Positions 1-8,653 of a stretch of 64,000 nucleotides of DNA are shown in pieces. How positions within the stretch are numbered: the stretch's first letter is position 1; each line of letters begins with the position of its first letter. Location: the NCBI GenBank assembly GCA_000509225.1, contig BAOK01000001.1, positions 1,612,001 to 1,676,000 of the forward strand, read 5' to 3'. This DNA comes from Parvibaculaceae bacterium Mf 1.05b.01. GTDB lineage: Bacteria; Pseudomonadota; Alphaproteobacteria; Parvibaculales; Parvibaculaceae. A program made the translations under genes and the position numbers. Below the pieces are notes generated by a model. That model did no database searches. It worked only from the letters and a program-made list of their open reading frames with translations, and had not been told where the DNA came from.

Positions 1-1236
1 AAAGGCGATGAGTGGCAGCGCAATGCCAACTCCTGCTGCTTCAAAGAACTTTCGTGCAAACCCCAAAAACGCAAACAGGAGACCGGTGCGGTGTTCGCCG
101 GAACGCATCATGTCCAGATCCACAACATCAGCAAGCATTGAAGCGCCCAGTATCGCCCCTGCGCCGAAAGCAAAGCCTTGCACCATCGTGACCAGGAACA
201 TGGCCACAAAGGTAAAGTCGGGTGACTCTGGAACAATGAAATAGACAACGAGCGGAACCGAGCTAAAGGCAAGCATGGACAGGAACACTGCAACGCAAAG
301 CGCGCGATGCTTGCCCATCTTATTGCCCAGCGACACCCAGAATGGAGAGCCAAGGGCAGCAGTACCGAAGAGCACAAGAATGAGCACAAAACCCGCTTCG
401 CCCAGTTTCAGCACATGGTCATAAAACAGGATCGCCACCGCGGCATTCAATGATCCGGCCAATGCGCTCACCATTGTGGAGATGAGCACCCGGCGGAATG
501 GACCATTGCGCATGATCGCTTTCAGACCATCCATCAATGAAATCGTCTGAGTTGTTTGCGGTGCAGGTTCACGAATTCTCCAGAACAGGATAGCCGCGCA
601 GACGGGCAACAGGATAATCACCATCCATCCAAGAGACGCCATCGCTTCTTTTGAAACCGAATTGAGTTCGCCCTCTTGCGTTTCTGCTCCTGACGCTACT
701 GCCCAGACGACGGGGATAAGGATTGCCGAGATGAGGCCAATCAGCAGGAAGACCTCTCGCGCGCCGGTGATGCGGCTGCGTTCGCGATAGTCCGTCGACA
801 GTTCCGCGCCCCAAGCGCCGTAGGGAATGGTGATCAGCGTAAACCCTAGATAGATCGCCGAGATCCAAAGAAACAGGTAGCCAAGAGAGACAGGTTCGCT
901 CGGCACGAACAACATGAAAGCGGAAAGCGCCATCAGCGGCACGCCCAGTGCAATCCAAGGTCGGCGGCGACCAAAATTGCCTCGCGTCCGGTCGCTCAGG
1001 CGTCCAATCAGCGGATCAGTGATCACGTCGGAGAAACGCGCCAGCATCAGGACTACACCAACCGCCGCAAGGTTCAGCCCAAGTGTGCCGCTATAGAATG
1101 CGGGGATGTAAATGGCGATGGGAAGACCAATCACTGCGAGCGGCAAAGTCATTTGTGCGTAGGCAACAAGATGCCCAAAAGGGACCCTGTCTTCCGCGCC
1201 GCTTTCTGATTCCTCTGCGTGATCTTTTGCCGACAT
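1..1236 (-). CDS. GPH-family sugar:cation symporter (MelB-like), C-terminus cut by window edge
   Basis: Inner-membrane secondary transporter of the glycoside-pentoside-hexuronide:cation symporter family (MFS fold). It probably takes up a sugar or glycoside with Na+ or H+, but the substrate cannot be read from sequence. The reading frame is open to the left edge, so 412 codons are visible and the end is missing. After an acidic cytoplasmic N-terminus of about 20 residues, hydrophobic helices alternate with short loops. The motif LARFSDVITDPLIGRLSDR carries Asp70 and Asp74, matching the paired cation-site aspartates of MelB, and is followed by the basic RTRGNFGRRRPW loop typical of the family. 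The start is the ATG at 1236; no strong ribosome site is seen. No sugar catabolic gene is adjacent. Confidence 0.85.
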   Translation of the reverse strand, partial: MSAKDHAEESESGAEDRVPFGHLVAYAQMTLPLAVIGLPIAIYIPAFYSGTLGLNLAAVGVVLMLARFSDVITDPLIGRLSDRTRGNFGRRRPWIALGVPLMALSAFMLFVPSEPVSLGYLFLWISAIYLGFTLITIPYGAWGAELSTDYRERSRITGAREVFLLIGLISAILIPVVWAVASGAETQEGELNSVSKEAMASLGWMVIILLPVCAAILFWRIREPAPQTTQTISLMDGLKAIMRNGPFRRVLISTMVSALAGSLNAAVAILFYDHVLKLGEAGFVLILVLFGTAALGSPFWVSLGNKMGKHRALCVAVFLSMLAFSSVPLVVYFIVPESPDFTFVAMFLVTMVQGFAFGAGAILGASMLADVVDLDMMRSGEHRTGLLFAFLGFARKFFEAAGVGIALPLIAF

Positions 1237-1538
1237 TACGCCTCCCCTGGCCCCTCAAACCTTGCGGCGAAACAGTAACACAAATTTACGACCCACCAAA
1301 AACCCATAAAAACTGCCAAAAACACATTGATTTCGTGATGAGCGAAACCTGTTCATCTAGTTCAGGAACCGTTCAGGTGAATCTTGTCATCTTCATTTCA
1401 ACCGCTGGGAACGGCGGCCTGAATGCCCCGGCTAGATTGTCATGCGTTATCTGGTTGGGTCCTGAGGGGGCAAGGCGGTGTCTGAATGTACCCCCGGCCA
1501 CCGCCTTCGCCCCTCTCAACTTTCCTCTCAAAAAACCA
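1237..1538. other. Intergenic stretch upstream of the symporter gene
   Basis: No convincing gene is seen here. Short open frames on both strands lack a ribosome site and recognisable content. The part nearest the symporter is A/C-rich and probably holds its promoter. Three GTTCA pentamers occur close together around 1349-1374. The part nearest the glutathione transferase holds a long imperfect hairpin, listed separately. Confidence 0.5.
1464..1515 (-). repeat. Large imperfect hairpin downstream of the GST gene
   Basis: The arms GAGGGGGCAAGGCGGTG (1464-1480) and CACCGCCTTCGCCCCTC (1499-1515) pair at 15 of 17 positions around an 18-base loop. The hairpin starts 24 bases past the stop of the leftward GST gene, where a transcript end or an RNA 3' stabiliser is expected. 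There is no T run after it, so it is not a classical intrinsic terminator. Confidence 0.5.
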
Positions 1539-2147
1539 TCAGGCGCGCGCACTCGGTCGCGCGGAGACCCGCTCATGCCAGGCTTTCAGGTTGGCTGCGT
1601 CGTCAGGGATCGGGATGCCCACGAAGGTGGCAAAATCGATGACACAAAGCGCTGTAATGTCTGCCACCGTGAAGCTGTCACCGGCAAAATAGTCTCGGCC
1701 TGCAAGGTCTTCGTTCAACCAATTCAGAATGAACTCAGCGCGCTTTTTGCCCGCCTCACCTGCTTCCTTGATCTGTCCACCAAGAGCGGCTGTCAGGGGG
1801 TGGCAATGACGCCAATAGGCCCCGACTGTGCCAAGCAGCTGAAACTCGATCCGTCGGTTCCACATCTCAACCTGCGCCTGCTCCAGCGGCGTTGTGCCGA
1901 ATAGCGGATTTTCTGGGTGTGCAGCTTCAAAATAGCGGCAGATCGCGAGGCTCTCCGCGATGCAGGTACCATCGTCCAGCTCCAGCACAGGGATCTGTTG
2001 CAGGGCGTTCTTCTCCTTAAACGCCTCGGTCCGGTTTGCCCGCTCCATCACCGGTGTTTGTTCCAGAGGCACGTCAATGCCCTTCTCCGCCAGATAAATG
2101 CGAACGCGCCGCGGATTGGGTGCCCGTGTGTCGTCATAGATTTTCAT
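1539..2147 (-). CDS. Glutathione S-transferase family protein
   Basis: A 202-residue cytoplasmic GST: thioredoxin-fold N-domain (about 1-80) and all-helical C-domain. The N-domain shows APNPRRVRIYLAEKG at the active-site helix, the cis-proline QIPVLE and the glutathione-contacting AESLAI. The C-domain has the FTVADITAL N-capping box. The position usually held by catalytic Ser or Tyr reads Asn-Pro, as in several bacterial GSTs of unknown substrate. The ATG at 2147 is chosen because GGAA lies about 10 bases upstream and the domain begins right there; the open frame continues upstream but overlaps the transporter gene. It follows the nucleoside transporter by 20 bases, so the two are probably co-transcribed. 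A detoxification role is inferred from the family only. Confidence 0.87.
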   Translation of the reverse strand: MKIYDDTRAPNPRRVRIYLAEKGIDVPLEQTPVMERANRTEAFKEKNALQQIPVLELDDGTCIAESLAICRYFEAAHPENPLFGTTPLEQAQVEMWNRRIEFQLLGTVGAYWRHCHPLTAALGGQIKEAGEAGKKRAEFILNWLNEDLAGRDYFAGDSFTVADITALCVIDFATFVGIPIPDDAANLKAWHERVSARPSARA

Positions 2148-2167
2148 GGGTGGTTCCTTTTTTGGGT

Positions 2168-3427
2168 TTATGAAATCATTCCGATGGTCGCCCCTGTCAT
2201 CGCAGCGGCGAGCGTACCGCCCACGAGGGCTTTCATGGCTAAAGATGTAATTTCGACGCGGCGCTCTGGCACAATGGCGGACAATCCACCGATCATGATG
2301 CCGACTGAGCCCAGATTGGCGAATCCGCAAAGGCCATAGACCATGATGAGGCGCGAGCGCTCGGACAGATCTTCGACCGGTGTCTGGGTCAGACTTACAT
2401 AAGCCAGGAATTCGTTGAGGATGGTCTTAGTGCCCATAAGCTGGCCTGCGACTGATGCCTCACCCCAGGGCACACCCATGAGCCAGACGAGCGGCGCAAA
2501 AATCCAGCCAAGGATGCGTTGAAGTGTCAGCGGCGCCTCACCCACATTGGGAAAGAGACCCAGCAGGATGTTCGCAAGCGCGACGAGCGCAACGAGCACC
2601 AGAAGCATCGCGAGGATATTGAGGAACAGCGCAAGCCCATCCAGCGTGCCCCGTGTCACTGCGTCCATGCTGCTTTGATAGCCCAGGTCTTCTGCGCTCA
2701 CCTCACCGTCTGTTGGTTCTTCGTCAGCGCTGCCTGGCACCATCAGCTCGGCGACCAGCACAGCAGCTGGCAGAGAGATAAGCGACGCCGTAAGAATTTG
2801 CCCCATGGCACCTTCAAGGATGGAAGAGAGCACAAATGCGTAGAGCACAATCACTGTGCCCGCGACGGTGGCGAGCCCCACCGTCATCAGGATAAAAAGC
2901 TCAGAGCGTGTGAGGCGTGCCATGTAGGGCCGAATGAGCAGTGGCGATTCCACCATCCCCAAAAACACGTTGGCAGCGGTGCCAAAACCCACCGCTCCCC
3001 CCAGGTTGAAGGATCGTTGCAGCGCCAGCGCAAAGCCTTTAGTGACCCAGGGCAGGATGCGCCAGTACCAGAGCAAGGCCGACAGTGCCGAGACAACAAG
3101 CACCAATGGCAATGCCTGAAACCCCAATACAAAAGCATTTTGCGGACTGGAAACATCGAAGGGCGCGTCGCCACCGCCGACATAGCCAAAGACAAAAGAT
3201 GTGCCTTCGTTGGTTGCAGCCATCAATGTGTCGACAACACCATTGAGCGCAATTAGCGCCTCGCGAGCGAGCGGCACTTTTGTGAGGATGAGCGCAATCG
3301 CGACCTGCAGACCGAGGCCGGTGGCGATCAAACGCCAGGAGCGCCTGGACCTGTCTTCGCTGATCGCCCATGCGAGCGCCGTCAGCACCAGCAGTCCAAA
3401 GGCGCTCTGCGCCGCATAAATCGTCAT
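2168..3427 (-). CDS. NupC/CNT-family concentrative nucleoside transporter
   Basis: Inner-membrane nucleoside:cation symporter of 419 residues. Family-typical stretches are GFQALPLVLVVSALSALLWY, GGAVGFGTAANVFLGMVESP (the core glycine-rich hairpin with the nucleoside-site Glu), GTKTILNEFLAYVSL, and the C-terminal CGFANLGSVGIMIGGLSAI. These correspond to the substrate-binding and scaffold regions of CNT proteins. The ATG at 3427 is preferred, with GGGGGC just upstream, over an in-frame TTG at 3463 that would sit inside a palindrome. It lies upstream of the GST gene with a short gap. The palindrome at 3444-3469 directly before the start is the obvious candidate control site. Which nucleosides are carried cannot be told. 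Confidence 0.88.
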   Translation of the reverse strand: MTIYAAQSAFGLLVLTALAWAISEDRSRRSWRLIATGLGLQVAIALILTKVPLAREALIALNGVVDTLMAATNEGTSFVFGYVGGGDAPFDVSSPQNAFVLGFQALPLVLVVSALSALLWYWRILPWVTKGFALALQRSFNLGGAVGFGTAANVFLGMVESPLLIRPYMARLTRSELFILMTVGLATVAGTVIVLYAFVLSSILEGAMGQILTASLISLPAAVLVAELMVPGSADEEPTDGEVSAEDLGYQSSMDAVTRGTLDGLALFLNILAMLLVLVALVALANILLGLFPNVGEAPLTLQRILGWIFAPLVWLMGVPWGEASVAGQLMGTKTILNEFLAYVSLTQTPVEDLSERSRLIMVYGLCGFANLGSVGIMIGGLSAIVPERRVEITSLAMKALVGGTLAAAMTGATIGMIS

Positions 3428-3443
3428 ATAGCCCCCAGCTAAT

Positions 3444-3469
3444 CCGGTTTTGATGGAATTCAAAACCGG
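3444..3469. promoter_or_regulatory. Perfect palindrome upstream of the nucleoside transporter
   Basis: The arms CCGGTTTTGA and TCAAAACCGG are exact reverse complements separated by TGGAAT. The site sits 17 bases upstream of the transporter ATG, inside the probable promoter or leader. This geometry suits a dimeric repressor operator; a leader-RNA hairpin is the alternative. No regulator gene is adjacent. Confidence 0.5.
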
Positions 3470-3491
3470 GTGCTATTTTTTCCTATTCATC

Positions 3492-3535
3492 GCGTTTCCG
3501 GACAGAAAACCGCTTCGGACTTTTCTTGGAAACGC
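3492..3535. repeat. Dispersed palindromic element, copy 1
   Basis: A 44-base element with terminal arms GCGTTTCC and GGAAACGC and an inner GAAAACCG...CGG..TTTTC pairing. A near-identical 45-base copy lies at 11631-11675. The pattern resembles short intergenic palindromes scattered through Rhizobiales genomes, so this is a small repeat family and not a gene-specific site. Confidence 0.65.
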
Positions 3536-3769
3536 TCTTACCCTTCAAACTCGCCCCGGCATCTTAAGGGCGGGAGCGGCAGCAGCAACCACAAAGCCTT
3601 GAAATCTCACCCTTTTTGACCGCCAGCCCGGCCGCTTGACCCATAGGGCCTGCTCGGGCACAAAGAGCGCCAAATTCCCCGTAAATCCGCGAGCGGAGGG
3701 GCTTTTGTCCAGCTTGGGCGCGCCGCTCGCACATCTACAAGAAAACACCTCACAAGGAGACTGTCAGAC

Positions 3770-4672
3770 ATGACCATTAGCTTTGAAGGCAAAGTAGCCA
3801 TCGTAACCGGCGCAGGCGGGGGCCTTGGCCGCTCGCATGCTTTGGATCTTGCCAAGCGCGGCGCAAAGGTCGTCGTGAACGATCTCGGCGGTTCTGTCGA
3901 CGGATCTGACGGATCTTCCGCTGCTGCCGACGCTGTGGTTGCAGAAATCAAAGCAGCTGGCGGTGAAGCCATCGCCAATGGCTCATCTGTCACCGACGAT
4001 GCTGGCGTTGCCAATATGGTCTCTCAGACCATGGACGAGTTCGGCCGCATCGACATTCTAATCAACAATGCCGGCATTCTTCGCGACAAGAGCTTCGTGA
4101 AAATGGAAATGGGCGACTTCCAGATGGTGATCGACGTTCACCTGTTCGGCACAGTGAAACCTACAAAAGCCGTGTTCCCGATCATGAAGGAGCAGGGTTA
4201 TGGCCGCATCATGGTCACGTCTTCTTCTTCCGGTCTCTATGGCAATTTCGGCCAGACCAATTATGGCGCTGGCAAGCTCGGCGTTGTTGGATTCATCAAC
4301 ACGCTGAAGCTCGAAGGTCAGAAAGACAATATTCGGTGTAACGCGCTGGCTCCTGTTGCTTACACACGGATGACAGAAAACCTGATGCCGCCTGAAGCAG
4401 AACAGATGCTGACGCCTGAAAGCGTGACACCTGCCGCCATGTACCTCGTTTCCGAAGATGCGCCTACTGGCACAATCATGTGCGCAGGCGCTGGCGTCTT
4501 CTCTGTTGCGAAGATTATGGAATCTGATGGCATGTATCTCGGACGCGACGGCCTCACAGCTGAAGATGTTGCTGAGAATTTCGATAAGATCGCTGACATG
4601 TCAAACGCCAAAGCCTTCTTCATGGGTGGCGAGCAGACCGGCAAGTTCTTCGAAAAAGCATCTGGCAAGTAA
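3770..4672 (+). CDS. SDR-family oxidoreductase, 3-hydroxyacyl-CoA dehydrogenase-like
   Basis: A 300-residue short-chain dehydrogenase using NAD(P). The Rossmann motif TGAGGGLGRSHAL lies near residues 12-24, NNAG follows at the fourth strand, and Tyr165 and Lys169 (NYGAGKLG) with the preceding TSSSSG serine form the catalytic set. The N-terminal sequence and the NDLGGS loop resemble the dehydrogenase domain of peroxisomal multifunctional enzyme type 2 and related bacterial (3R)-hydroxyacyl-CoA or 17-beta-hydroxysteroid dehydrogenases. A role in acyl-CoA or steroid oxidation is therefore inferred. The start follows AAGGAGA by nine bases. It stands alone and ends in a strong terminator. The wider window is rich in acyl-CoA dehydrogenases, which suits this role. 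Confidence 0.88.
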   Translation: MTISFEGKVAIVTGAGGGLGRSHALDLAKRGAKVVVNDLGGSVDGSDGSSAAADAVVAEIKAAGGEAIANGSSVTDDAGVANMVSQTMDEFGRIDILINNAGILRDKSFVKMEMGDFQMVIDVHLFGTVKPTKAVFPIMKEQGYGRIMVTSSSSGLYGNFGQTNYGAGKLGVVGFINTLKLEGQKDNIRCNALAPVAYTRMTENLMPPEAEQMLTPESVTPAAMYLVSEDAPTGTIMCAGAGVFSVAKIMESDGMYLGRDGLTAEDVAENFDKIADMSNAKAFFMGGEQTGKFFEKASGK

Positions 4673-4696
4673 GCCGCACACTTTTCTGCGTTTAAA

Positions 4697-4721
4697 GGGG
4701 AGCCTCGAGCTCCCCTTTTTT
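4697..4721 (+). terminator. Intrinsic terminator after the SDR gene
   Basis: GGGGAGC pairs with GCTCCCC around a CTCGA loop and is followed by six T. It lies 24 bases after the SDR stop. Confidence 0.88.
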
Positions 4722-4799
4722 GTGCCTGGTGCGACGCCTGCTTGTCTCTCCTGCCCTCTCGTTTCATAGTCGGCCCCAGAAAAGAACACCAAGAATTGG

Positions 4800-6557
4800 A
4801 TGTGTCCCTTGCTTAGAAAAACCGGCCTTTGGCTCCTTACGCTCCTGGCAGTTCTGATATTTGGCGTCCTGTTCGTGCATCAGGATTTCTATTGGAACAA
4901 ACGGGCGGCCGTGTTTGACCGCGAGGACGAGGTCCGCGGAGAAAATGGCATGGTTGTGAGCGCGCATGCGCTGGCGAGCCAGGTGGGCATCGATGTTCTG
5001 AAGCAGGGTGGCAATGCGTTTGATGCCGCAGTCGCGGTGCAGTTTGCCCTGGCGGTTGTGTACCCTCAGGCGGGCAATATTGGCGGCGGTGGCTTTCTGG
5101 TCTATCGGCAAGCAGATGGCGCCACCGGCACGTTGGACTATCGTGAACGGGCGCCAAAATCAGCCCACCGGGACATGTATCTGGACGAAGAGGGCAATGT
5201 GGTCCCGGGCCTTAGCCTCACCGGTCCGCTGGCTGTTGGGGTGCCGGGCACCGTGGACGGCATGGTTGAGACCCACGCCCGTTTTGGGTCCTTGCCCTTT
5301 GCGGATCTTGTGCAACCTGCCATCACGCTGGCTGATGAAGGCTATGTCCTGACATCCAAAGGGGCAGGCTCCCTCAATCGTTTCCGCAACAGTTTTGCGA
5401 GCGTGAACCGTTTTACCCCTGCTGCGTTGAAAGACGTGCCCTGGGAAGCCGGTGAGAAGATTTCCTATCCCGATCTCGCAGCCACGCTCACGCGGATTCG
5501 CGATGAGGGGCGTGCTGGCTTTTATGAGGGTACCATCGCAGAACTGATCGTCGAGGAGATGAAAGCGGGCAAAGGCCTCATCACCCGAGAAGATCTATCG
5601 GACTATCGGTCTGTCTGGCGCGACCCCATTGTCGGCACCTATCGCGGCCATCGGATCATTTCCATGCCACCGCCCTCTTCGGGGGGCATTGCGCTTGTCC
5701 AGCTTCTCAAAGGGATTGAGCCCTACGACGTGGCTGACATGGGGCACAATTCAACGGACCATATCCACCTGATGACGGAGCTGGCGCGGCGCGTCTATGC
5801 GGACAGGGCGACCTATCTCGGTGATCCGGATTTTGTGGAGATCGACATTCCGCGCCTTACGGGCGACGAGTTTGTCAGCGCGCGCATGGCGACCATCGAT
5901 ATGGGAAGCGCCACGCCCAGCGAAGAGGTGAAGCCCGGTACTGTTGAGGTGATCGAAAGTGTTGAGACCACGCACTATTCCATTGTCGATAAAGACGGCA
6001 ATGCGGTGTCTGTCACCACAACGCTTAACGGCATGTTCGGCTCCAAACTTGTTGTGAAGGGCGCAGGTTTTTTCCTCAATAATGAGATGGATGATTTTTC
6101 CATCAAGCCCGGTCATCCGAACCAGTTTGGTCTGGTGGGCGCAGAAGAAAATGCCATCCAGCCTGAAAAGCGTATGTTGTCCTCTATGACACCGACCATT
6201 GTCGAGAAAGACGGGGATCTCTTCATGGTTGTGGGCTCACCTGGTGGCTCCACCATCATCACGTCCGTGTTCCAGTCCATCGTGAACGTCATCGACTTTG
6301 GCATGAGCGCGCAACAAGCCGTCGACGCACGGAAATCGCACGCGCAATGGCTGCCGGATGTCATCTTGATGGAAAAGGGCAATCCGGATGTCTTCACCCT
6401 CTTTGGCCTGCTTATGCGGGGCCACACCCCGGTCATTTACCCGTTTTTCGATTGGGAGCTTGGGCGCCTTGAAGTCATCATTGTCGAGGAAGACGGCACA
6501 CTTGTCGGCGCACCGGATGATACGCGCGGATACGATGATACGGCGATTGGGTATTAG
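4800..6557 (+). CDS. ggt: Gamma-glutamyltransferase
   Basis: A 585-residue N-terminal-nucleophile hydrolase that cleaves gamma-glutamyl bonds of glutathione and related compounds in the periplasm. An uncleaved-looking N-terminal hydrophobic segment (about 9-26) would export or anchor it. Hallmarks are QAGNIGGGGFLVYR, the PPPSSGGIAL region of the large subunit, and the autoprocessing site TTHYSIVDKDGNAVSVTTTL, whose first Thr (residue 390) should become the nucleophile of the small subunit. NNEMDDF and GSPGGSTIITSV complete the glutamate-binding pocket. Length matches the family. The ATG at 4800 has only a weak ribosome site. The next gene in the same direction encodes a betaine-type uptake fusion, but 146 bases separate them. 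Confidence 0.92.
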   Translation: MCPLLRKTGLWLLTLLAVLIFGVLFVHQDFYWNKRAAVFDREDEVRGENGMVVSAHALASQVGIDVLKQGGNAFDAAVAVQFALAVVYPQAGNIGGGGFLVYRQADGATGTLDYRERAPKSAHRDMYLDEEGNVVPGLSLTGPLAVGVPGTVDGMVETHARFGSLPFADLVQPAITLADEGYVLTSKGAGSLNRFRNSFASVNRFTPAALKDVPWEAGEKISYPDLAATLTRIRDEGRAGFYEGTIAELIVEEMKAGKGLITREDLSDYRSVWRDPIVGTYRGHRIISMPPPSSGGIALVQLLKGIEPYDVADMGHNSTDHIHLMTELARRVYADRATYLGDPDFVEIDIPRLTGDEFVSARMATIDMGSATPSEEVKPGTVEVIESVETTHYSIVDKDGNAVSVTTTLNGMFGSKLVVKGAGFFLNNEMDDFSIKPGHPNQFGLVGAEENAIQPEKRMLSSMTPTIVEKDGDLFMVVGSPGGSTIITSVFQSIVNVIDFGMSAQQAVDARKSHAQWLPDVILMEKGNPDVFTLFGLLMRGHTPVIYPFFDWELGRLEVIIVEEDGTLVGAPDDTRGYDDTAIGY

Positions 6558-6703
6558 CTGATCGGCAGATTCGCCAGGTCGCCGTGTTTCCCGCTGAAGA
6601 TCCGGTCTGACTGATGTGGGCAATCGGGGTGTCGCCAGCGAATTTTCACACCGGTTTGACCGCATCTGCAGGGTCTCTACAATCAGCACACCTTCCATAA
6701 CCT

Positions 6704-8653
6704 CTGCAGGTTCCCATCTCTTTTCTCCGCCTTTTTTGTCTCCTCATCGTCGGCCTCTTCTGGCTCACGCCCTCCGCTCACGCTGAAACCTGCGATATTG
6801 ACCGCCCGATCATGTTTGGCGGGCTCGACTGGGATTCTGCTGCCTTTCACAATGAGGTTGCACGGATCATCCTTGAAGAAGGCTATGGCTGCGAGACCGA
6901 TGCCATTCCTGGCTCTACCCTGCCTTTGGTAACGGGCCTCGGGCGCGGCGACATTGATGTGCTGATGGAGGTCTGGCGGGACAATCTCGTAGAGCCGTGG
7001 ACGGCAGCCCTTGAGCGCGGTGACGTGATTGATCTCGGGATCAATTTCCCAGACGCGGTGCAGGGCTGGTATGTGCCGCGCTATCTGGTGGAAGGTGATC
7101 CGGCACGGGGCATTGAGGCGGCAGCGCCTGAGCTCAAATCCGTCTATGACCTGCCGCGCTATGCCGCGCTCTTCACCGATCCGGAAGAACCCAGCAAAGG
7201 GCGCTTCTATAATTGTATTCTGGGCTGGCAGTGCGAGCTCCTCAACAGCGCGAAGCTGCGTGCCTATGGGTTAGACGAGACCTTCACCAATTTCCGTCCT
7301 GGCGCCGCGTCCTCCCTCGCTGCGGCCATTGCGTCCGCCTATACGCGCGGCAAACCCATTGTTGCCTATCATTGGGGGCCCACCTGGGTTCTGGGCAGCT
7401 ATGACATGGTGCTGTTGGAAGAACCGCCCTATTCGCGCGAGGCCTGGGAAGCGTTCAGCGACAATCCTGACACTGCGCCGCCCACCGCCTATCCAACGAC
7501 CGAAGTCTCGATCGGGGTGAACACAAAATTTGCGGCGCAAGCACCCCAAGTGGTCGCGTTTCTCAAGCAATATAAGACCACGTCGGCCATGGCGAGTGAG
7601 GCACTGGCCTTCCTCAATGCCAACAAGGAATCCACCACCCGGGATGCCGCGCGGAATTTTCTGGAAACCCGCCCGGACGTCTGGCGAGACTGGGTCTCAC
7701 CGGAAATTGCCGCTCGTATTGTGGGTGATCGCCGAGAGGAAGAAGCATCCTCCTTCCCACAAGAATGGCGATTTCCCATCTCCGCCTGGGTCAATGAGTG
7801 GATCGAGGGTTTTGTGGCCAATTATGGCGGGCTCTTTGAAGCCGCAGGCAATCAGGTTCTGAAACTCATTCTTCTCATGGAGGATGGGTTGCAGGCGCTG
7901 CCCTGGTGGCTGGTGCTTGTCATCGCAGCAATTGTCGGCTGGCATGCGACGGGCAGTCTCTGGGCGCCTGTCGGATTCACGGTTGCGCTCTTCTCTGTAG
8001 GGGTCTTGGGACTTTGGGACCTCGCCATGCAGACGCTGGCACTCACGACCGTCTCCGTGCTTCTGGCCCTGGTGATTGGTATTCCTATTGGCGTGATGCT
8101 TGCCAAACTTCCCCGCGTCCGGCGCTTCTCGCTCCCAGTGCTTGACGCCATGCAGACCCTGCCAAGCTTCGTCTATCTCATTCCGGCTTTGATGCTCTTT
8201 GGCCTCGGAAAAGTGCCGGCGGTCTTCGCCACGGTCATCTATGCCACGCCGCCGCTCATTCGTCTGACAGATCTGGGTATCCGCCTGGTCGCTGACGCGT
8301 TTACAGAAGTCGCGGCGGACCTTGGCGCGGAACGCTGGCAGCAATTGATCGACATTGAAATGCCGCTCGCCCTTCCCAACATTATGGCAGGTATCAACCA
8401 GACCATCATGATGGCTCTCTCCATGGTGGTGATCGCCTCCATGATCGGTGCGCGTGGTCTTGGCGAGCAGGTGTTGCTCGGCATCCAGCGGCTGGATGTG
8501 GGGCAAGGCCTCACGGCGGGCATCGCCATTGTGGCACTCGCAATCGTCTTTGATAGGATTACGCAAGCCTATGGCAAGCGCGAGATCAAACGGCCTGCTC
8601 TCCTCAAGCCCCTCAAACGGCTTCTTCAGGGGACTAGTCAAAGAGAAAGCTGA
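6704..8653 (+). CDS. Glycine betaine/choline-type ABC transporter: binding protein fused to permease
   Basis: One polypeptide with an N-terminal substrate-binding domain of the ProX/OpuAC type (MFGGLDWDSAAFHNEVARII, LGRGDIDVLMEVWRDN, IVAYHWGPTWVLGSY) and a C-terminal ProW-like permease. The permease carries LDAMQTLPSFVYLIPALMLF and the EAA loop AADLGAERWQQLIDIEMPLA. The binding domain would sit in the periplasm and the permease in the inner membrane. The first ATG is at 6812, but coding sequence clearly continues upstream through ETCDIDRPI and a good signal peptide ending TPSAHA. Between an in-frame TAA at 6698-6700 and 6812 there is no ATG, GTG or TTG. The coordinate given uses the CTG at 6704; an ATC at 6716 with AGG five bases before it is another option. 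No ATPase gene is adjacent. The substrate is inferred. Confidence 0.85.
   Translation: MQVPISFLRLFCLLIVGLFWLTPSAHAETCDIDRPIMFGGLDWDSAAFHNEVARIILEEGYGCETDAIPGSTLPLVTGLGRGDIDVLMEVWRDNLVEPWTAALERGDVIDLGINFPDAVQGWYVPRYLVEGDPARGIEAAAPELKSVYDLPRYAALFTDPEEPSKGRFYNCILGWQCELLNSAKLRAYGLDETFTNFRPGAASSLAAAIASAYTRGKPIVAYHWGPTWVLGSYDMVLLEEPPYSREAWEAFSDNPDTAPPTAYPTTEVSIGVNTKFAAQAPQVVAFLKQYKTTSAMASEALAFLNANKESTTRDAARNFLETRPDVWRDWVSPEIAARIVGDRREEEASSFPQEWRFPISAWVNEWIEGFVANYGGLFEAAGNQVLKLILLMEDGLQALPWWLVLVIAAIVGWHATGSLWAPVGFTVALFSVGVLGLWDLAMQTLALTTVSVLLALVIGIPIGVMLAKLPRVRRFSLPVLDAMQTLPSFVYLIPALMLFGLGKVPAVFATVIYATPPLIRLTDLGIRLVADAFTEVAADLGAERWQQLIDIEMPLALPNIMAGINQTIMMALSMVVIASMIGARGLGEQVLLGIQRLDVGQGLTAGIAIVALAIVFDRITQAYGKREIKRPALLKPLKRLLQGTSQRES

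Noticed and set aside
1349-1374. Three GTTCA pentamers as a possible iteron
   Set aside because: Spacing is irregular (4 and 6 bases) and five-base words recur by chance; no replication gene is near.
1083-1904. 273-codon open frame on the plus strand
   Set aside because: It runs antisense to the GST gene and across intergenic DNA, has no ribosome site and no recognisable content.
2519-3256. 245-codon plus-strand frame rich in His, Arg and Gln
   Set aside because: Antisense shadow of the nucleoside transporter; its composition is that of a reversed membrane protein gene.
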